NCBI RefSeq assembly: GCF_026004075.1
Contig: NZ_BPIK01000001.1
Coordinates: 549,501 to 613,500, forward strand
Direction of reading: 5' to 3'
Length of the DNA stretch: 64,000 bases
Origin: Meiothermus sp.
GTDB lineage: Bacteria; Deinococcota; Deinococci; Deinococcales; Thermaceae
In this document: in pieces, positions 51,979 to 60,722 of the stretch
Layout of the letters: the number at the start of each line of letters is the position of its first letter
Numbering within the stretch: the first letter of the stretch is position 1
Translations under genes and position numbers: made by a program
The notes under the pieces: generated by a model
What the model was told of the DNA's origin: nothing
Seen by the model: the letters and a program-made list of their open reading frames with translations, nothing else
The model's database searches: none

Positions 51979-53637
51979 TCACCTTTCGCCCATTCGACGA
52001 TAGCCGAACCATAACGCCAGCACAAGGGGAACCAGGGTCGCGGCTACCACAATCAACAACCACAGGGGGCCTTCCCCACTGGCCAGGTAGTTGGTCTGAC
52101 CCTGGGTGATGGCCAGGTAGACCGGGCGGCTGGCCAGCAGCACCAGAAACCCGGCGTGCAGGAGCATGAAGCCCATGTACAAAAACCCGCCCATCCCGAT
52201 GGGCACCTCGGCGGGGTTGGCGGCGTCGAACTTGGGGAAAGCAGCCCCCAGCCCCACCCCCAAAGCCGCCGCCGTCAAGGCCGAGGCCAGGCCCAGCACC
52301 ACCGATATCTGGGTGAGGTTGTCGTCCAGGCCAATCACCCGCGGCGAGAAGTAGCCCAGGGCCAGGCCCAGCGGCAGCAGGAAGAAGAGGGCCAGCCCAA
52401 AGCGGGTGAGCAGGATGGTGTGTTTGGCGACCGGGCCGGTTTGCAGCATCCAGTAGCCGGGGCCCTCGAGGCTCAGGAGCGGGTAGGCCAGCCGCACCCC
52501 CACCCCGCCAATCACGAAGCCCTGGAAGGCCAGGTGCATGAAGCCGGCCACCACCTGAAAGCGGGTATCCCCCAGGGGCAGGTACTGCAGGCTGGTGGTA
52601 TACAGGAGCACCAGCACCCCCACCAGGATGAGCTGGGAGGCCTGGTTGGCATCGCGGAAGAAGAGCCGCAGGTCACGGGCCCACAGCGCACCGGCCAGGC
52701 TGGCCATTGTCCAGCGATCCAGCAGGCCGGGGCGCACCAGACCGCGCTCGCGCACCGTGCCCTCCAGGGCACGTACCCAGCCTTGCTGGTAGGCATAGCC
52801 CGCGACCAGCCCCGCCAGGAGCAGCAGCCCCCCCGACAGGGCCAGCAACAGCCAGAACTGTGCTTCAATCTCGCCCCGCACCAACCCTTTGAGGGCCTGC
52901 TGGGCCAGGGCCGAGGGCAGGAAGGGGGCGGTGGGGTCGCGGAAGGTCTGGAGGAAGCGGTCGAGCTCCTCGGGGTTGGCGAAGTTGGTCTGCAGCAACA
53001 CCTCGGGGCGCAGAGCCCGCAACAGGAAGATGAGCAGCCCGCCCAGCACCGCACCCAGCGCCGCAGCCCACTCCCGCGCCCGACCTGCCGGGGCGAAGCG
53101 CACCAGCGGCAGGGCCAGCCCTACCCCCAGCACCACCGGAAAGGCGAACAGGGCCAGCATCAGCAGTGCAGCTCCAAGGAAGAAGATGGGCGGTGCGCCG
53201 TAGTGTGCGCCATAGGCGAAGAGCACCGGCAGCACCAGCAGCATGGGCAAGAGGGCGGTGGTGACGAACACCTCGCCCACCTTGAACAAAAACACCCGGC
53301 TGGCTTTTTGCGGCAGGGTGAGGTGCAGGGGCAGGTCTTCCGAGGTGTAGAGGACGGCCACCGCGTTGGGCAGCGCCGAGAGCACCACCGAGCTCGAGAG
53401 CACCAGAAGCAGGCTGCCCAGGATGCGATCTACCAATACGTCGCGGGTGAAGGCCGCAGCCAGCCGGTTCACAAAGGTTCCACTGCCAAACAGCTCGTTG
53501 GAGATGAAGTTCAGAAACCAGCTCGTGCCCCACCAGGCCCCGTACGCCAGCACAGCCCCCAGCAGCAACCCCACCAGGGCCGAGGCCGGAGCCTGGCGGA
53601 AGCCGTTCCACACAAGCCGTATACGCAGGGTCAGCAT
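51979..53637 (-). CDS. Large polytopic membrane protein, ABC-exporter-permease-like
   Basis: A 552-residue protein with about 12 hydrophobic segments and almost no conserved soluble domain. The segment SALPNAVAVLYTSEDLPLHLTLPQKASRVFLFKVGEVF (about residues 88-125) and the later LLSLEGPGYWMLQTGP resemble the putative ABC exporter permease family related to ABC-2 type transporters. No ATPase gene is near, so a partner elsewhere would be required. On the minus strand TACACT lies 8 nt before the ATG, suggesting a leaderless start. It is followed by the small secreted protein gene. Function unknown. Confidence 0.7.
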   Translation of the reverse strand: MLTLRIRLVWNGFRQAPASALVGLLLGAVLAYGAWWGTSWFLNFISNELFGSGTFVNRLAAAFTRDVLVDRILGSLLLVLSSSVVLSALPNAVAVLYTSEDLPLHLTLPQKASRVFLFKVGEVFVTTALLPMLLVLPVLFAYGAHYGAPPIFFLGAALLMLALFAFPVVLGVGLALPLVRFAPAGRAREWAAALGAVLGGLLIFLLRALRPEVLLQTNFANPEELDRFLQTFRDPTAPFLPSALAQQALKGLVRGEIEAQFWLLLALSGGLLLLAGLVAGYAYQQGWVRALEGTVRERGLVRPGLLDRWTMASLAGALWARDLRLFFRDANQASQLILVGVLVLLYTTSLQYLPLGDTRFQVVAGFMHLAFQGFVIGGVGVRLAYPLLSLEGPGYWMLQTGPVAKHTILLTRFGLALFFLLPLGLALGYFSPRVIGLDDNLTQISVVLGLASALTAAALGVGLGAAFPKFDAANPAEVPIGMGGFLYMGFMLLHAGFLVLLASRPVYLAITQGQTNYLASGEGPLWLLIVVAATLVPLVLALWFGYRRMGER

Positions 53638-53817
53638 CCGTCCACAGTGTAGACCACCTGCGCCCAGTGCTTGGTGCGTTTGTACCGAATAGGGCGAACA
53701 ATCCCCCCCATGACCCCCATCTAAAGCGTTCTGCTCGGTGCTGTAAGGCGTTCATGCTCTGCACAGAGACAAATACCCCTAGCTACCCCGCCTGGCTTTT
53801 GCATTAGACTTAGGTAA
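53638..53817. promoter_or_regulatory. Divergent region between the exporter-like gene and acuB
   Basis: In this 180-base gap TACACT (minus strand, 53651-53646) is 8 nt before the exporter-like start, and TAGACT (plus strand, 53805-53810) is 7 nt before the acuB ATG. The rest shows nothing recognisable. Confidence 0.45.
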
Positions 53818-54453
53818 ATGTTGATCAAAGACGTAATGCACAGTCCGGTGCTGACGGTAGACGTTGGGGTAACGCTCGAGGCGGCCTACCACATCATGCT
53901 GCAGCGCAACATCCGGCACATTCCCGTAACCCAGGAAGGCCGCCTGGTGGGGATGATCACCGACCGCGATATCCGGCTGGCCACCAGTCCTTTTGCGGTG
54001 GGGGGCGCCAAGCCCACCGATACCCCGGTCGGGCAGGTGATGGCCCAGCCGGTGATAACGGGCGACCCCCTCGACCCGGTCGAGGAGGCCGCGCGGGTCA
54101 TGCGCCAGCGCAAGATTGGGGCCCTGCCCATCCTGGAGGGCGAGGCCCTGGTGGGCATCGTGACCGGAATTGACCTGCTGGATGCGCTCCTGCGGCTGAC
54201 CGGGGTGGAAAAACCCAGTGGGCGGCTCGAGGTCTGCCTCGACGACCGGCCCGGCGAGCTGGCCCGCCTGAGCGGCGAACTGGCCCAGCAGCATATCAAC
54301 ATCCACTCCCTGCTGACCTACCCCTGCGGCGAGGGCACCGTGACCACCGTGGTGCGGGTGGGCACCCTGGACACCCGCAGGATTGCTCGAGAGTTGCGCC
54401 AAAAAGGATTTGTGGTACAGTGGCCCCCCGAAATCCCCAGCAAGCGCTTATGA
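53818..54453 (+). CDS. acuB: CBS-CBS-ACT domain protein, AcuB-like
   Basis: A 211-residue protein with two CBS domains (about 1-60, IKDVMHSPVLTVDV; and about 70-130, VMAQPVITGDPLDP), followed by an ACT-like domain (about 135-205, LEVCLDDRPGELARLSGELAQQHINIHSLLTYP). This is the AcuB layout. CBS pairs usually sense adenosine nucleotides. The gene overlaps acuC by 4 bases (ATGA), as in the acetoin/acetyl-CoA synthetase control operons of Bacillus, where AcuB and AcuC act on acetyl-CoA synthetase. No acuA acetyltransferase gene is present here. Confidence 0.88.
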   Translation: MLIKDVMHSPVLTVDVGVTLEAAYHIMLQRNIRHIPVTQEGRLVGMITDRDIRLATSPFAVGGAKPTDTPVGQVMAQPVITGDPLDPVEEAARVMRQRKIGALPILEGEALVGIVTGIDLLDALLRLTGVEKPSGRLEVCLDDRPGELARLSGELAQQHINIHSLLTYPCGEGTVTTVVRVGTLDTRRIARELRQKGFVVQWPPEIPSKRL

Positions 54454-55586
54454 GTGTTCCGGTCATCTACAGCCCCCAGTACCAGCTCTACAACTTTGGG
54501 CCCCAGCACCCCTTCAGTCCGCTGCGCCTGGAGATGCTTCTGGACTTGCTGGAACACCTGGGCCACCCGCTTCAGTTTGTCGAGCCAGCGCAGGCCACCC
54601 GCGAGGAGGTGCGCAGCGTGCACCTGGAGTCGTTTGTGCGCCGGGTCGAGGCTGCCGGAAGGGGCGAGTATTCACCGGACTTCGACCACTACGGCCTCGG
54701 AACTGCCGATACCCCCATCTTTCCCGGTATGGACGAGGCGGCCCGCTGGCTGGTAGGGGGCACGCTCACCGCGGCCCGGATGGTCTCGAGCGGGGCTGCC
54801 AGGGAAGTCTTGCAGCTTGGGGGCGGGCTGCACCATGCGCAAAAGGATCTGGCCTCGGGGTTTTGTGTCTACAACGACCTTTCGGTGGCGATTCGCCACC
54901 TGACCGAGCAGGGGCTGCGGGTGGCCTACATTGACATAGACGTACACCACGGCGATGGGGTGCAGTGGATTCACTACGACGAGCCCCATGTGCTCACCTT
55001 CTCGATTCACGAGTCGGGGCGCTACCTCTACCCCGGCACCGGCCATACCCACGAGATCGGCAAGGCCCTGGGCACCGGACGCAAGCTGAACATACCCCTG
55101 GAGCCCTTTACCGAGGACGATTCTTACCTCGAGGTTCTGCAGATGGGCCTCGAGCCCGCCCTGCACTGGTTCCGCCCGGACGTGCTGGTGGTGCAGTGCG
55201 GCGCCGATGCTCATTTTCAGGATCCGCTGGCCGAAATTCTGCTGACCACCCAGGCCTACGCCAAAATTTTCCCCCTGCTGCGACAGTACGCCGCGGCCTT
55301 TGCGGGAGGGCGGGCGGTCTACACCCTGGGGGGCGGCTACAGCCTGGATGCAACCAGCCGCATCTGGGCCCTGCTCTACCTCACGTTGCAAGGCCTGCCC
55401 CTGCCCGATCACCTCCCCGAACCCTGGCTTCGGCGCTGGGGAACCCAGCTTGGGCACTTCCTGACCCATACCCTCTTCGACCCCGAAGGCGCCTACCCCG
55501 AGATTCCCCGCAAAGCCGAGATCGAGCGCCGCAACCGCCAGGTAACCGAGCGGATGCTCGAGTCGGTGCGGCCATACTGGAGCTGA
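54450..55586 (+). CDS. acuC: Histone-deacetylase-family protein, AcuC-like
   Basis: A 378-residue arginase-fold zinc deacetylase. The family motifs are present: GGGLHHAQKDLASGFCVYND (active-site histidines), YIDIDVHHGDGVQ (zinc ligands Asp and His), and VQCGADAHFQDPLA, with a terminal GGGYSLD. Bacterial AcuC deacetylates lysine residues of acetyl-CoA synthetase and so activates it. The start at 54450 is set by the ATGA overlap with acuB; the open frame begins 30 bases earlier within acuB. Context and length support AcuC rather than a polyamine deacetylase. Confidence 0.92.
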   Translation: MSVPVIYSPQYQLYNFGPQHPFSPLRLEMLLDLLEHLGHPLQFVEPAQATREEVRSVHLESFVRRVEAAGRGEYSPDFDHYGLGTADTPIFPGMDEAARWLVGGTLTAARMVSSGAAREVLQLGGGLHHAQKDLASGFCVYNDLSVAIRHLTEQGLRVAYIDIDVHHGDGVQWIHYDEPHVLTFSIHESGRYLYPGTGHTHEIGKALGTGRKLNIPLEPFTEDDSYLEVLQMGLEPALHWFRPDVLVVQCGADAHFQDPLAEILLTTQAYAKIFPLLRQYAAAFAGGRAVYTLGGGYSLDATSRIWALLYLTLQGLPLPDHLPEPWLRRWGTQLGHFLTHTLFDPEGAYPEIPRKAEIERRNRQVTERMLESVRPYWS

Positions 55587-55811
55587 TACCAGATTGGGTT
55601 AGGTCGCTGCCGCACCCCGACGACCCAACCCGACTAACGGGATCCCTTTTTTCGCCGATCCTAGCGGGGGGAGTGCTCCAGGATTCAACAAGATTGCCTC
55701 TTAAGGTTTTTTTTCGCTGATTATCTTTTTTAATCCGCTATGAACCTAGCCCCGCAGCCGCGGTTTGTGCAAAGATGTCTGGGAGATACTTCAGGCCAGT
55801 GAGGTGGGAGG
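55587..55811 (+). other. Intergenic region with a probable terminator
   Basis: In this 225-base gap GGGTTAGGTCG (55596-55606) pairs with CGACCCAACCC (55621-55631) with one mismatch, and a TTTTTT run follows at 55647-55652, after GGGATCCC. It probably ends the acuBC transcript, though the T-run is 15 bases from the stem. A second T-rich patch (GGTTTTTTTTCG) lies near 55705. A ribosome-binding site GGTGGGAGG directly precedes the next start. Confidence 0.45.
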
Positions 55812-56039
55812 ATGCATCTGCAACCGGGGCTGTACCAACACTACAAGGGCAAGTACTACTGGGTGCACGGTTTGGCCCGCCACTCCGAAACCGAGGAGTG
55901 GTTCGTGGTATACGAAACCCGCTATGGCGTCGAGCCTGAAACCCTGTGGGTGCGCCCGCTGGCGATGTTTTTGGAAGATGTGGAGGTAGACGGTAAGCAG
56001 GTGCCCCGCTTCTGCTATGTGGGGGAAAACGAACCTTGA
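55812..56039 (+). CDS. DUF1653-family small protein
   Basis: A 75-residue single-domain protein. The pattern LQPGLYQHYKGKYYWVHGLARHSETEEWFVVYE...LWVRPLAMFLEDVEVDGKQVPRF matches DUF1653, whose members have a single beta-rich domain with unknown function; the name is from memory of the motif. Cytosolic, no signal. GAGG/GGGAGG abuts the ATG, so the ribosome-binding site is unusually close. It lies 39 bases before ccmB but has no obvious functional link with it. Confidence 0.82.
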   Translation: MHLQPGLYQHYKGKYYWVHGLARHSETEEWFVVYETRYGVEPETLWVRPLAMFLEDVEVDGKQVPRFCYVGENEP

Positions 56040-56078
56040 CCCTTTACCTTCGGCATCTAAACCGATACCCTTACTCCC

Positions 56079-56744
56079 GTGCAGCGGATTTTTTGGCTGG
56101 CCTGGCGCGACCTGGTGCTGGAGTTTCGGGGGCGTACGGGCCTTTTGTCGGCGGTGTTTTTCCTGGCGGTGATGCTGTTTATTCTGGCCATGGCCTTTGG
56201 CCCCAACCCCCAGGATCTGCGAAAAGCGGCCCCAGGGGTGCTGTGGGTGGCCCTGGCTTTTGCGGGCAGCTTGCTGGCGGGGCGGGCTTTTGGCCTCGAG
56301 GTCGAGGACGGCACCCTGGACGATTTGCTCCTGACCCCCGGTAGCCGGGAGTGGATCTACTTCGGCAAGCTGCTGTTTCAGTTTGCCCTGCTGATGTTGG
56401 TAGGGCTGGTGTTAATGTTCCTGACGGCGGGGCTTTTCTACCTGCCTTTGCAGCACTGGGGCTGGTTCATGGCAGCGTTGCTGCTGGGCTCGCTGGGCTA
56501 TGCCGCCATCTCCACCTTTTACGCCGGTATGCTGGCCCGCCTGCGGGGGCGCGAGGTGCTTCTGCCGCTGCTGCTCTTCCCCCTGGTGATTCCGGTGGTG
56601 CTCGCTGCGGTACGCTTTACCCAGGGGCTGGCCCAGGGTGTTCCGGTGGCCGAGCTTTTGGACTGGCTGCGGTTACTTCTGGTCTTCGATGTGATTTACG
56701 TGACGGTGTGTGCGATGGTGTTTCCGTACATGCTCGAGGGCTAG
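56079..56744 (+). CDS. ccmB: Heme exporter subunit CcmB
   Basis: CcmB is the membrane permease subunit of the CcmABC complex that releases heme-loaded CcmE. The 221-residue protein has six predicted helices and the family segments FWLAWRDLVLEFRGRTGLLSAVFFLAVMLFILAMAFGP and DDLLLTPGSREWIYFGKLLFQF. The GTG start at 56079 has no ribosome-binding site; TACCCT at 56066-56071 lies 7 nt upstream, consistent with a leaderless mRNA. The ATPase subunit gene ccmA is not adjacent, unlike in most ccm operons. Confidence 0.9.
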   Translation: MQRIFWLAWRDLVLEFRGRTGLLSAVFFLAVMLFILAMAFGPNPQDLRKAAPGVLWVALAFAGSLLAGRAFGLEVEDGTLDDLLLTPGSREWIYFGKLLFQFALLMLVGLVLMFLTAGLFYLPLQHWGWFMAALLLGSLGYAAISTFYAGMLARLRGREVLLPLLLFPLVIPVVLAAVRFTQGLAQGVPVAELLDWLRLLLVFDVIYVTVCAMVFPYMLEG

Positions 56745-56905
56745 GTTATGACCGCTATTACCGCAAGTAAAATTTGTCCGTTGCCCCACCGGGGTAATCT
56801 AGAGGACGCGACTTACGAAGGTTCATGGCCCCTTTAGATGTAACGTGGTTTACGCCAAGTTAATCTATTTCGGGCCAGAATACATACATAAAGGAGAGGA
56901 CTAGG
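56745..56905 (+). other. Intergenic region between ccmB and ccmC
   Basis: These 161 bases contain no gene. TAATCT occurs at about 56792 and again at about 56862, and could be -10 boxes for a second ccm promoter, but no matching -35 was found at 16-18 bp. An AAAGGAGAGG ribosome-binding site lies just before the ccmC ATG. Confidence 0.35.
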
Positions 56906-57598
56906 ATGCAGCTCGCTCGCTCCAATCAAACCAACCGCTTGGATGGCTTGACCCTCGGCCTGCTGGCTTTGGGGGGGGTGGGTGCGGTGGTGGGGCTCGT
57001 CATGGCCCTGAGCGCACCGCCCGACCAGAGCCAGGGCTTTGTGGCCCGCATTTTCCATGTGCACGTTCCCACAGCCTGGATGGCCTATCTGGCTAGCTTT
57101 GGCGCGCTAGGCTACTCGGTGGCCTATCTGGTGCGGCGCAAAGCCCACCACGACCGGGTGGCCGCCGCCGTGGTGGAGGTAGGCCTCATCTTCATGGCCC
57201 TGGCGCTGCTTACGGGCATGCTCTGGGCCCGGCCCACCTGGGGGGTGTACTGGGACTGGGAGCCCCGGCTGACCACCACCGCCATCCTGTTTGCCATCTA
57301 CGTGGGGTACGTGGTGGTGCGAGGTGCCATCGAAGACCCCGAGCTCAGGGCCAAGGCCGCGGCGGGGGTGGCGATACTGGGGGCCATTAATGTGCCCATC
57401 AGCTACATGTCGGTCAAGTGGTGGCGCAGCCTGCACCAGACCCAGTCCATTGACCTTACCACCGGAAAAATTAACGTGGACGCGGCCATCCTGATCCCCA
57501 TGCTGGTCAACCTGGCGGCGTTTACCCTGCTGTTTATTGGGCTGGTGCGGCTCCGCAGCATTATTGCCGCCCGCGAGGCGGCCCGGGAGGAGGCCTGA
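56906..57598 (+). CDS. ccmC: Heme transporter/handling protein CcmC
   Basis: CcmC presents heme to CcmE at the outer membrane face. The 230-residue protein has six helices, a tryptophan-rich periplasmic motif PTWGVYWDWEPRLTTT (a variant of the WWD motif WGxWWxWDxRLT), and the conserved histidines in FHVHVPTAWM and WRSLHQTQS. Length matches. It is followed without a gap by ccmD (ATG one base after the TGA). Confidence 0.93.
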   Translation: MQLARSNQTNRLDGLTLGLLALGGVGAVVGLVMALSAPPDQSQGFVARIFHVHVPTAWMAYLASFGALGYSVAYLVRRKAHHDRVAAAVVEVGLIFMALALLTGMLWARPTWGVYWDWEPRLTTTAILFAIYVGYVVVRGAIEDPELRAKAAAGVAILGAINVPISYMSVKWWRSLHQTQSIDLTTGKINVDAAILIPMLVNLAAFTLLFIGLVRLRSIIAAREAAREEA

Positions 57599-57599
57599 G

Positions 57600-57722
57600 A
57601 TGACCGATAACCCCCTATGGAACCCGGCCAACCCCTTCGTGGTCTGGACTTTCGTAGCGGTGTATGGCCTGGTGTTTGGTTACCTGGGTTACTTGCTCTG
57701 GCGTTACCAGAGAAATCGGTAG
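57600..57722 (+). CDS. ccmD: CcmD-like small membrane protein (40 aa)
   Basis: A 40-residue protein with a single transmembrane helix (FVVWTFVAVYGLVFGYLGYLLW) and a short positive C-terminus (RYQRNR). Size, topology and position between ccmC and ccmE identify CcmD, which stabilises the CcmABC-CcmE complex. The sequence is too short for independent assignment. GGAGGAGG at the end of ccmC serves as the ribosome-binding site. Confidence 0.8.
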   Translation: MTDNPLWNPANPFVVWTFVAVYGLVFGYLGYLLWRYQRNR

Positions 57723-57733
57723 GGAAGGTGTAG

Positions 57734-58165
57734 ATGAAACCAAAATATATCGTGGGACTGGTGGTGGTGGCCGGTGCCCTGGCCTATCTCATCTTTGGAG
57801 GTCTGGGCCAGAACCTGGTCTACTTCATCACCCCCAGCGAATACTTTCAGCAGGTAGAACGCTACCAGAACCGCGCCGTGCGCTTAGGTGGGCTGGTTAA
57901 GCCGGGTACGCTCGAGTACAACCCCCAGACCCTCGAGCTGCGCTTTGTGGTTACCGATGGGGTCAAGGAGATTCCCATCCGCTCCTCGGGCACCACCCCC
58001 CCGGCCCTCTTTGGCGAGAACCGGGGGGTGGTGGTGGAGGGCCGCTTCGAGGGCGAGACCTTTGTGAGCCAGAACCTGCTGGTCAAGCACTCCGAGACCT
58101 ACCAGGCCCCCAAGGAGGGCTGGACGCCCGAGCAGGTGCGCAAGCTGATCGAGGAGACCCAGTGA
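57734..58165 (+). CDS. ccmE: Heme chaperone CcmE
   Basis: CcmE binds heme covalently through a histidine and hands it to CcmF. The 143-residue protein has one N-terminal membrane anchor (about 5-25), an OB-fold periplasmic domain, and the heme-binding histidine H119 in LLVKHSETYQAP, followed by a tyrosine at the expected position (Y123). Motifs YFITPSEY and RLGGLVKPGTLEY are typical. It starts 11 bases after ccmD. Confidence 0.95.
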   Translation: MKPKYIVGLVVVAGALAYLIFGGLGQNLVYFITPSEYFQQVERYQNRAVRLGGLVKPGTLEYNPQTLELRFVVTDGVKEIPIRSSGTTPPALFGENRGVVVEGRFEGETFVSQNLLVKHSETYQAPKEGWTPEQVRKLIEETQ

Positions 58166-58181
58166 TGAAGAGGAGGTTCCC

Positions 58182-60173
58182 TTGACACCGGGTCTACTGG
58201 GTGGGGTCTCCCTTGTCGCCGCCCTGATTCTTTCGGCGCTGGGCCTGGTGCTGGCGGTGCTGGCCTACAGCCTGCGGGATGGGCGCTACCTCGAGGCCGC
58301 CAAGCGCCTCTCGCTCCTCACCCTGCTGGCCGCCGCAACCAGTTTTGGGGCGCTCGAGTGGGCCATCCTTACCGACGACTTTAGCGTCTCCTACGTAGCC
58401 AACCACAGCTCGGCCAGCAACCCCCTGTGGGTCAAGCTGGTCACGCCCTGGGCGGCGCTGGAAGGTTCCATTCTGCTGTGGGCCCTGCTCCAGACCGCCT
58501 ACACCTGGCTGGTGGGCCTGCGGGCCGGCCAGAGCCTGGACGTCTGGCGGGCCCCGGTGGCGCTGGGCACGCTCTTTGCTGTGCAGGTGTTCTTCTTCGC
58601 GGTGATGGTCTTCGTGGCCCACCCCTTCGACGCCGTGCCCAACCCGCCCCCGGACGGTCTGGGCACCAACCCCCTCCTGCAAAACCACTGGATGATGGCG
58701 GTGCACCCGGTCTTGATGTACCTGGGTTTTGTGGGGCTCTCGGTGCCGTTTGCCTATGCGGTGGCGGCCATGGTGGCCCGGCGCTACCAGAGCTGGATTT
58801 TCGAGACCCGCTGGTGGACGCTGGTGGCCTGGGGCTTCCTGACCGCGGCCATCTTCACCGGCAAGTGGTGGAGCTACGAAATTCTGGGCTGGGGCGGCTA
58901 CTGGGCCTGGGATCCGGTCGAGAACGCCTCCATCATCCCCTGGCTGCTGGCCACGGCCTTCCTCCACACCGCCCAGGTGCAGGAGCGCAAAGGGCTCTTC
59001 AAGGGCTGGAACTTCGCCTTCATCACCCTGGCTTTCGCGGCGACGGTCTTTGGCACCTTCCTGACCCGCTCGGGGGTGATTCAGTCGGTGCATGCCTTCG
59101 CCAGCGGGCCGGTAGGGGCCTGGTTCCTGGTGTTTTTGCTGGGGGTGATGGCGGTGGGGCTGGGGCTTCTGGCCCGGGTTTCCTCCGAAATTCGCGAGGC
59201 CGGCGAGGTGCGCTGGAAAAGCCGCGAGGGGGCTTTGCTAGCCGGGGCGCTGTTCTTCGGCACCTTTGCTTTTGTGGTGGTACTGGGTACCCTGTGGCCG
59301 CTGGTGGTGGAGGTGGTGAGCGGGGCCAAGGTCTCGGTGGGAGCCCCCTTCTTCAACCAGGTTTCGGTGCCACTAGGCATCTTCATGCTGCTTCTGATGG
59401 GCATCGGGCCGGTGCTGCCCTGGCGCAACACCCAGGCCGAGGTGGTGCGCAACCTGGCGGCCATGCTGGTGGCGCTGGGGGTGGGCACCCTGCTGGGCTT
59501 GGCGCTGGGCCTGAGCCTGGGGGTCTCGCTGGCGATTGGGCTTTTTGCCTACAACCTGACCGCCATCTGGCTGATGGTGGCCCAGGGGGTGCGGGCGCGC
59601 TCGAGGTCGCTGGGCATCCCGGCGGGGCAGGCCCTGTGGGAACTGGCAGCCAGCCACAAGCGCCGTTTTGGCTCGCACATTGTGCACTTTGGGGTGGCGC
59701 TGGCCGCCCTGACCATCGCCTTCAGCCAGACCTACCGGGTGACCGAGCAGAAGACCCTCCAGGTAGGGGAGACCTGGCAGACCCGGGGCCTGGAGATTCG
59801 CCTGCTTTCCATCGGCGCACGGGAGGAGTCCAACCGCTTTGCAGCCATTGCCCCCATCGAGGTGCGCTCCACCAGCCGCGAGGGCTGGGGGGCCGATGGG
59901 CGCTACGAGACCCGGCTCAACTTCTACCCGCAGATGGGCTCGCCGCTGGCCACACCGGTGGTCAGGTACTCGCTGTACAACGACTACTACTTTGTTTTGA
60001 TGCAGTTCGACCAGGAAAAGGGCCAGTGGGCGACCATCAAGCTAATCGTTACCCCCATGGTCTGGTGGCTGTGGGTGGCTGGTTTAATCATCGTGCTGGG
60101 TACGCTCTATATCCTCTGGCCGGCAGGGGCCCGGGTAACCAGCCGGCAGGTGTCCCCGGTGGCGGGGGACTGA
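58182..60173 (+). CDS. ccmF: Heme lyase CcmF
   Basis: CcmF transfers heme from CcmE to apocytochromes. The 663-residue protein has many helices and the WWD-type motif LGWGGYWAWDPVENASIIPWL (about residues 235-255), flanked by heme-ligand histidines in NHSSASNPLWVKL and GLFKGWNF/ FLHTAQV. A large periplasmic loop near the C-terminus (about 535-625) is present. The start is TTG at 58182, preceded by AGGAGG; no ATG is in frame nearby. Length matches the family. Confidence 0.95.
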   Translation: MTPGLLGGVSLVAALILSALGLVLAVLAYSLRDGRYLEAAKRLSLLTLLAAATSFGALEWAILTDDFSVSYVANHSSASNPLWVKLVTPWAALEGSILLWALLQTAYTWLVGLRAGQSLDVWRAPVALGTLFAVQVFFFAVMVFVAHPFDAVPNPPPDGLGTNPLLQNHWMMAVHPVLMYLGFVGLSVPFAYAVAAMVARRYQSWIFETRWWTLVAWGFLTAAIFTGKWWSYEILGWGGYWAWDPVENASIIPWLLATAFLHTAQVQERKGLFKGWNFAFITLAFAATVFGTFLTRSGVIQSVHAFASGPVGAWFLVFLLGVMAVGLGLLARVSSEIREAGEVRWKSREGALLAGALFFGTFAFVVVLGTLWPLVVEVVSGAKVSVGAPFFNQVSVPLGIFMLLLMGIGPVLPWRNTQAEVVRNLAAMLVALGVGTLLGLALGLSLGVSLAIGLFAYNLTAIWLMVAQGVRARSRSLGIPAGQALWELAASHKRRFGSHIVHFGVALAALTIAFSQTYRVTEQKTLQVGETWQTRGLEIRLLSIGAREESNRFAAIAPIEVRSTSREGWGADGRYETRLNFYPQMGSPLATPVVRYSLYNDYYFVLMQFDQEKGQWATIKLIVTPMVWWLWVAGLIIVLGTLYILWPAGARVTSRQVSPVAGD

Positions 60174-60197
60174 TATCGTTGCGAGAAGAGGAGGGCT

Positions 60198-60722
60198 GTG
60201 CTTAGATTCTGGCCTGTTTGGGTATTGCTGCTGGGGGGGTTGTTCTACTGGGGCTTGCAACGTCCCAACAAGGACGAACTGCAGTCGGTCTTGGTGGGGA
60301 AGCCTGCGCCCAGCTTTAGCCTGCCGCTTTTAGCGCCCTACCGGGCCCAGTACGGGGCCGAGATGGGGATTCAGGAGGGCCTTGGCAAGCCGGTTTTGCT
60401 CAACATCTGGGCCAGTTGGTGCATCCCCTGCCGCACCGAGGCCCCGCTTCTGGAGCGCTTTCACCAGCAGTACAAAGACCAGGTGCTCATTCTGGGGGTT
60501 AATGTGCAGGACAGCGAGGCCGAGGCCCTGAAGTTCATCCAGCAGTATGGCCTGACCTTCCCCAGCGTGTACGACGGGCGTGGGCGCATTGGCATCGAGT
60601 ACGGCTATTACGGGGTGCCCGAGACCTTCGTGATTGACCGCAAGGGCACCGTGCTGGCCCGGCATGCCGGCGAGCTGAGCGAGGCGCAGTTGCGGGGCTA
60701 TATCGAGCAGGTGTTGCGATGA
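60198..60722 (+). CDS. ccmG: Thioredoxin-like thiol reductant CcmG/ResA
   Basis: A 174-residue membrane-tethered thioredoxin that keeps apocytochrome heme-binding cysteines reduced. It has an N-terminal anchor (about 5-20), the active site C75-x2-C78 (WASWCIPCRTEAP), the GVNVQDSEAEALKF insertion region and the cis-proline in YGVPETFVID. The start is GTG at 60198. Its stop overlaps the ccmH start by 4 bases. Confidence 0.93.
   Translation: MLRFWPVWVLLLGGLFYWGLQRPNKDELQSVLVGKPAPSFSLPLLAPYRAQYGAEMGIQEGLGKPVLLNIWASWCIPCRTEAPLLERFHQQYKDQVLILGVNVQDSEAEALKFIQQYGLTFPSVYDGRGRIGIEYGYYGVPETFVIDRKGTVLARHAGELSEAQLRGYIEQVLR

Noticed and set aside
52156-53652. Plus-strand frame opposite the exporter-like gene and a 592-codon frame within ccmF (58427-60205).
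   Set aside because: Gln/Gly/Arg-rich shadow translations with no motifs; the opposite or alternative frames encode clear membrane proteins.
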